Assembly: GCA_030066245.1 (NCBI GenBank)
Contig: JASJBY010000273.1
Location: 1-7,895, forward strand
Length of the DNA: 7,895 nt
Source: Gammaproteobacteria bacterium
Lineage (GTDB): Bacteria; Pseudomonadota; Gammaproteobacteria; JAABTG01
Direction: 5' to 3'
The notes beneath the pieces were generated by a model. That model worked only from the letters and a program-made list of their open reading frames with translations. It had not been told where the DNA came from and did no database searches. Made by a program: the position numbers and the translations under genes. Shown piece by piece: positions 5,884-7,895 of this stretch; the first letter of the stretch is position 1; the number at the start of each line of letters is the position of its first letter.

Positions 5884-5917
5884 TCTCCCGGGGACGGCCC
5901 CAAGCGCGGCGGATTTC

Positions 5918-5945
5918 AGCTCTTAGGTCGGTACCTGTCCCTTTG
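5918..5945. repeat. Possible scattered-repeat motif with GGTACC core
   Basis: The stretch reads TTAGGTCGGTACCTGTCCC on the plus strand (GGGACAGGTACCGACC on the minus strand). From memory, similar GGGACAGGTACC sequences are scattered between genes in many Gammaproteobacteria, often near IS200-like Y1 (REP-associated) transposases. No transposase is visible here and no second copy occurs in this window, so the call rests on recollection. Confidence 0.2.
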
Positions 5946-6111
5946 CTGCCGGCCAGACTCGGGCCGCTGATTTGCAGGTGATTCTTGCAAAGCGGACAAA
6001 CATTCTCGGCAAACTTGGCTGTAAGGATTATCGTCTTAACGGAGAATCGGCTGGCGGACTGAGAAGGTCCTCACCCACATGGATGCGAAAGGCGGCGCGC
6101 CAGAGCCTACC

Positions 6112-6135
6112 CGGCGCCCGTCGTGCCGGGCGCCG
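6112..6135. repeat. GC-rich 9-bp inverted repeat
   Basis: CGGCGCCCG (6112-6120) and CGGGCGCCG (6127-6135) are perfect complements around a TCGTGC loop. There is no T-run on either strand, so termination is doubtful. It lies about 70 bp from the nested palindromic element and may belong to the same repeat-rich block. Confidence 0.45.
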
Positions 6136-6202
6136 CCCCAGACGGGACTGTTCGCGTGAGCCAGGCCACCCGGTAAGGTATCCGTGATCGGTTGAGCATT
6201 CG

Positions 6203-6323
6203 CGGTGGGGGCCGTACCGGCACGAGCCGCCGGGACACGCCGTGAATACCTCCCTGTAGGATCGACGGCCGCCATCCCTGCGGCCGACGGTCCCGGCCAC
6301 TCGTGCCGGTACAGCCCTAACCG
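6203..6323. repeat. Nested palindromic intergenic repeat (about 121 bp)
   Basis: The outer arms are 6203-6236 and 6290-6323: about 34 bp each, roughly 29 matching, including a perfect 13-bp core GTACCGGCACGAG (6214-6226) / CTCGTGCCGGTAC (6300-6312). Inside them a second hairpin pairs CGGCCGC with GCGGCCG around CATCCCT, near 6268-6288. The interior CCGTGAATACCTCCCTGTAG is of a type I recall from short palindromic intergenic repeats in Gammaproteobacteria. No open frame or transposase is included. The arm recurs at 1511-1533, so it is a dispersed family, perhaps REP- or MITE-like. Confidence 0.65.
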
Positions 6324-6341
6324 AACCCCAGTGCTTTGGAA

Positions 6342-6391
6342 GGCCAGCCACGGCTGCGGCGCCAGCGGTTTGGCTTCCGTAGCGGCTGGCC
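6342..6391. repeat. Imperfect inverted repeat next to the palindromic element
   Basis: GGCCAGCC (6342-6349) and GGCTGGCC (6384-6391) are perfect complements, with weak further pairing inside. It lies 18 bp beyond the 6203-6323 element and could be a flanking module of it or an independent stem. Confidence 0.35.
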
Positions 6392-6617
6392 TGATCGTCG
6401 GCGCAACGGGAAGAGCGCGCAAGCGGGCGGGTGGCTAGGCGTAGTCGGGCACGGGGTTGCCGGTCAGAGCCACCTGGCAGGTCAGTTCGACGACCGACCG
6501 GTGCCGCTATACCCCGCCTCATATCCCAGCAGTACGGCAAGAACTTCGTCGTTCATTCCGGGGCCGGCATGGCCCTGTACCTCTTTTGCGATATCTATCC
6601 GGGCTAGCTATTCGGGC

Positions 6618-7058
6618 TCAGCCGTGTTTCCGGGTCGGAATAACGAGGACCGGCAAGCGGGACCTGTGCAGCACATCCTCACTGATGCTACCCACGAGGA
6701 GCTGATACATTGCGCCGCGTCCATGGGAGCCGACAGCAATCATATCGACATCCAGGTCTGCAGCTTCCTTGAGTATCACATCGAGCGTTTTACCGTGAAC
6801 GAGCAGGGCCGTCGTTTCCACCCCTGCCTTGCGCAGTCGCTCCGCCAGCTTCTGGATCTCGAGATGCTCGACATGAAATTTCTTCGCCAGTGATTCGCGC
6901 GCTGCGATAGGATCTACCTTAAATTCAATCTTATCCGGTTCCGGTACTGCATTGTGCAGCAGCCAGACACGGGCTGAGAGCGGTTTGCTTAGCTCTTCGA
7001 TTTTGTCGACGATAATTTCTGTCGACTTTGACAGGTCAACACATACGAGAATCTTCAT
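6618..7058 (-). CDS. Universal stress protein, UspA family
   Basis: 146 residues, the usual length of a single-domain Usp. It is a soluble cytoplasmic protein that probably binds ATP and dimerises; its partner is unknown. It starts MKILVCVDLS, giving the first beta strand and the conserved Asp8. It ends with the nucleotide-binding signature G110-x2-G113-x9-G123-S124, followed by a V-L-V-I-P final strand, so it should belong to the ATP-binding (UspFG/MJ0577-like) branch. GGGGAG lies 6 nt before the ATG. It lies 117 bp downstream of the membrane-protein gene on the same strand and is probably co-transcribed with it; Usp proteins often pair with transporters and modulate them. No terminator is evident after its stop. 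Confidence 0.93.
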   Translation of the reverse strand: MKILVCVDLSKSTEIIVDKIEELSKPLSARVWLLHNAVPEPDKIEFKVDPIAARESLAKKFHVEHLEIQKLAERLRKAGVETTALLVHGKTLDVILKEAADLDVDMIAVGSHGRGAMYQLLVGSISEDVLHRSRLPVLVIPTRKHG

Positions 7059-7175
7059 CTATTCTCCCCATCAATTTACATCATCCCAACAAGCTGTGTT
7101 TGTCTAAGCGATTGCTCCAGCTCTGTCTTAAGTTCGAGCCGCCTGTTACATTCATTAACTGCACGCCGGACGTGT

Positions 7176-7895
7176 CTATTCCGCTGGTATGGCGAAGACC
7201 ACGATAAACGCCAGAATCCCTGCTAGAGCTGAAAATCGCGCAAGGTTCAGGCGATGGGTCTTTCGGTCGAAACTGTAATAGCTGGCGATTATGGCAACGA
7301 AACATTGCATCATGTAATACGTTGCAAACGCACGTGATGCGACGGAAATGATTTCCAGCAGGTTTGCCGCCCAGATCAGCACGATTGCCAGGAAAGACAC
7401 CACCAGATAGCCTTTGTTTGTCGACAGCTTTCCCTTGCTGCTCTCACTCGCCAGCGACCCTGCGCCAACGGTGTCAGCAACCGCCGCACTGAACTGACTC
7501 ATAATTGCAGCGACGATCAGCATCAGCGGCAGTACCGCGGCGACAAGTCCGGTCGCAGCAACAATTTCCGCGATCTGAACGTGCGCAAGGTCGAGGTGCT
7601 GCACGACAGGCAACAGTACGATGACTGACACGATATACAGGGCACCAGATATCAATTGTGCGTTGCGCATGGTTCTTACACGCATTTCGGCGCTGTATTT
7701 CTCACCGAGAAAACGTGAGGTCTCGAATCCCTGAACCACCAGTAGAACACCGCCCAAGATAAACGCCTTGGTTACCCAGTCCCTCTCCTGAACGTCAAGT
7801 ACCAGTGACTGGTCAGACCGGATGAAGTTGAAGTCGTAGACGAACACCCCGACCAGCAGAGCGACAACGATCGACAGCTGCAGGGACATCGCATA
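7176..7895 (-). CDS. Polytopic membrane protein, transporter-like (C-terminal part, runs off right edge)
   Basis: The frame is open to the right edge, so only the last 239 codons are visible. The Met at 7889 is probably internal. Counted from that Met, about seven membrane segments can be drawn: near 3-19, 41-56, 78-97, 108-130, 160-183, 187-205 and 217-234. The charged loops include Q-G-F-E-T-S-R-F-L-G (53-62) and a basic stretch R-V-R-T-M-R. The overall pattern resembles the second half of an amino-acid-permease-like (APC-fold) carrier, but the substrate and family are not certain. The stop TAG at 7176 lies 117 bp before the universal stress protein start, which suggests a transporter-Usp operon. 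The codons are less GC-rich than in pabB, which could reflect membrane composition. Confidence 0.75.
   Translation of the reverse strand, partial: YAMSLQLSIVVALLVGVFVYDFNFIRSDQSLVLDVQERDWVTKAFILGGVLLVVQGFETSRFLGEKYSAEMRVRTMRNAQLISGALYIVSVIVLLPVVQHLDLAHVQIAEIVAATGLVAAVLPLMLIVAAIMSQFSAAVADTVGAGSLASESSKGKLSTNKGYLVVSFLAIVLIWAANLLEIISVASRAFATYYMMQCFVAIIASYYSFDRKTHRLNLARFSALAGILAFIVVFAIPAE

Larger units (their letters stand above)
5787..6617. other. Gene-poor, repeat-rich intergenic region
   Basis: About 830 bp without a convincing gene. The frames present are arginine-rich products of GC-rich palindromes. It holds a weak hairpin at 5871, a GGTACC motif at 5918, a TTTGCA/TGCAAA inverted repeat at 5971-5991 followed by a comparatively AT-rich patch to about 6045, stems at 6112 and 6342, and the nested palindrome at 6203. 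Two short minus-strand frames in 6415-6610 look faintly protein-like and may be remnants. Confidence 0.5.

Noticed and set aside
4818..5903. A 361-codon minus-strand frame antisense to the 304-residue gene.
   Set aside because: It lacks a good ribosome site, covers the divergent promoter region and has the composition of an antisense shadow of a GC-rich gene. The plus-strand frame has GGGAG at correct spacing and a more normal protein composition.
6028..6540. A 170-codon minus-strand frame in the repeat region.
   Set aside because: The translation is Arg/Gly/Pro-rich, crosses the palindromic repeat and both extra stems, and has no gene-like features.

Overview
The window looks like chromosomal DNA of a GC-rich Gammaproteobacterium, perhaps from the Chromatiales/Ectothiorhodospiraceae. 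That placement is inferred from protein flavour, codon use and the type of intergenic repeat, not proven. It makes the cofactor pyrroloquinoline quinone (PQQ), because the first genes of the pqq cluster are present. It should therefore use at least one quinoprotein dehydrogenase, which is not in view.

Layout. (1) Positions 1-1297, minus strand: pqqA (25-codon precursor peptide), pqqB, and the 5' end of pqqC, which runs off the left edge. A strong hairpin separates pqqA from pqqB, and a sigma-54-like -24/-12 element lies upstream of pqqA. (2) Positions 1298-1725: a divergent intergenic region with a partial copy of a repeat and an attenuator-like leader ending in a hairpin plus T-run. (3) Positions 1726-3126, plus strand: pabB, aminodeoxychorismate synthase component I for folate synthesis, without pabA or pabC beside it. 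(4) Positions 3127-3815: mostly non-coding, with one small minus-strand gene of 65 codons that has a very good ribosome binding site. (5) Positions 3816-5786: a divergent pair, a soluble PDC/Cache-like sensor protein (minus) and a 304-residue protein I do not recognise (plus). They share a 108-bp promoter region with a 26-bp dyad. (6) Positions 5787-6617: about 830 bp without a convincing gene but with several inverted repeats, including a roughly 120-bp nested palindromic element whose arm recurs near 1511. (7) Positions 6618-7895, minus strand: a universal stress protein gene downstream of the 3' part of a gene for a polytopic membrane transporter-like protein that is cut by the right edge.

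The known blocks (PQQ, folate, stress/transport) are functionally unrelated neighbours. The least explained parts are the divergent sensor/unknown pair with its operator-like dyad, the leader of pabB, and the palindromic repeat region at 5900-6400.
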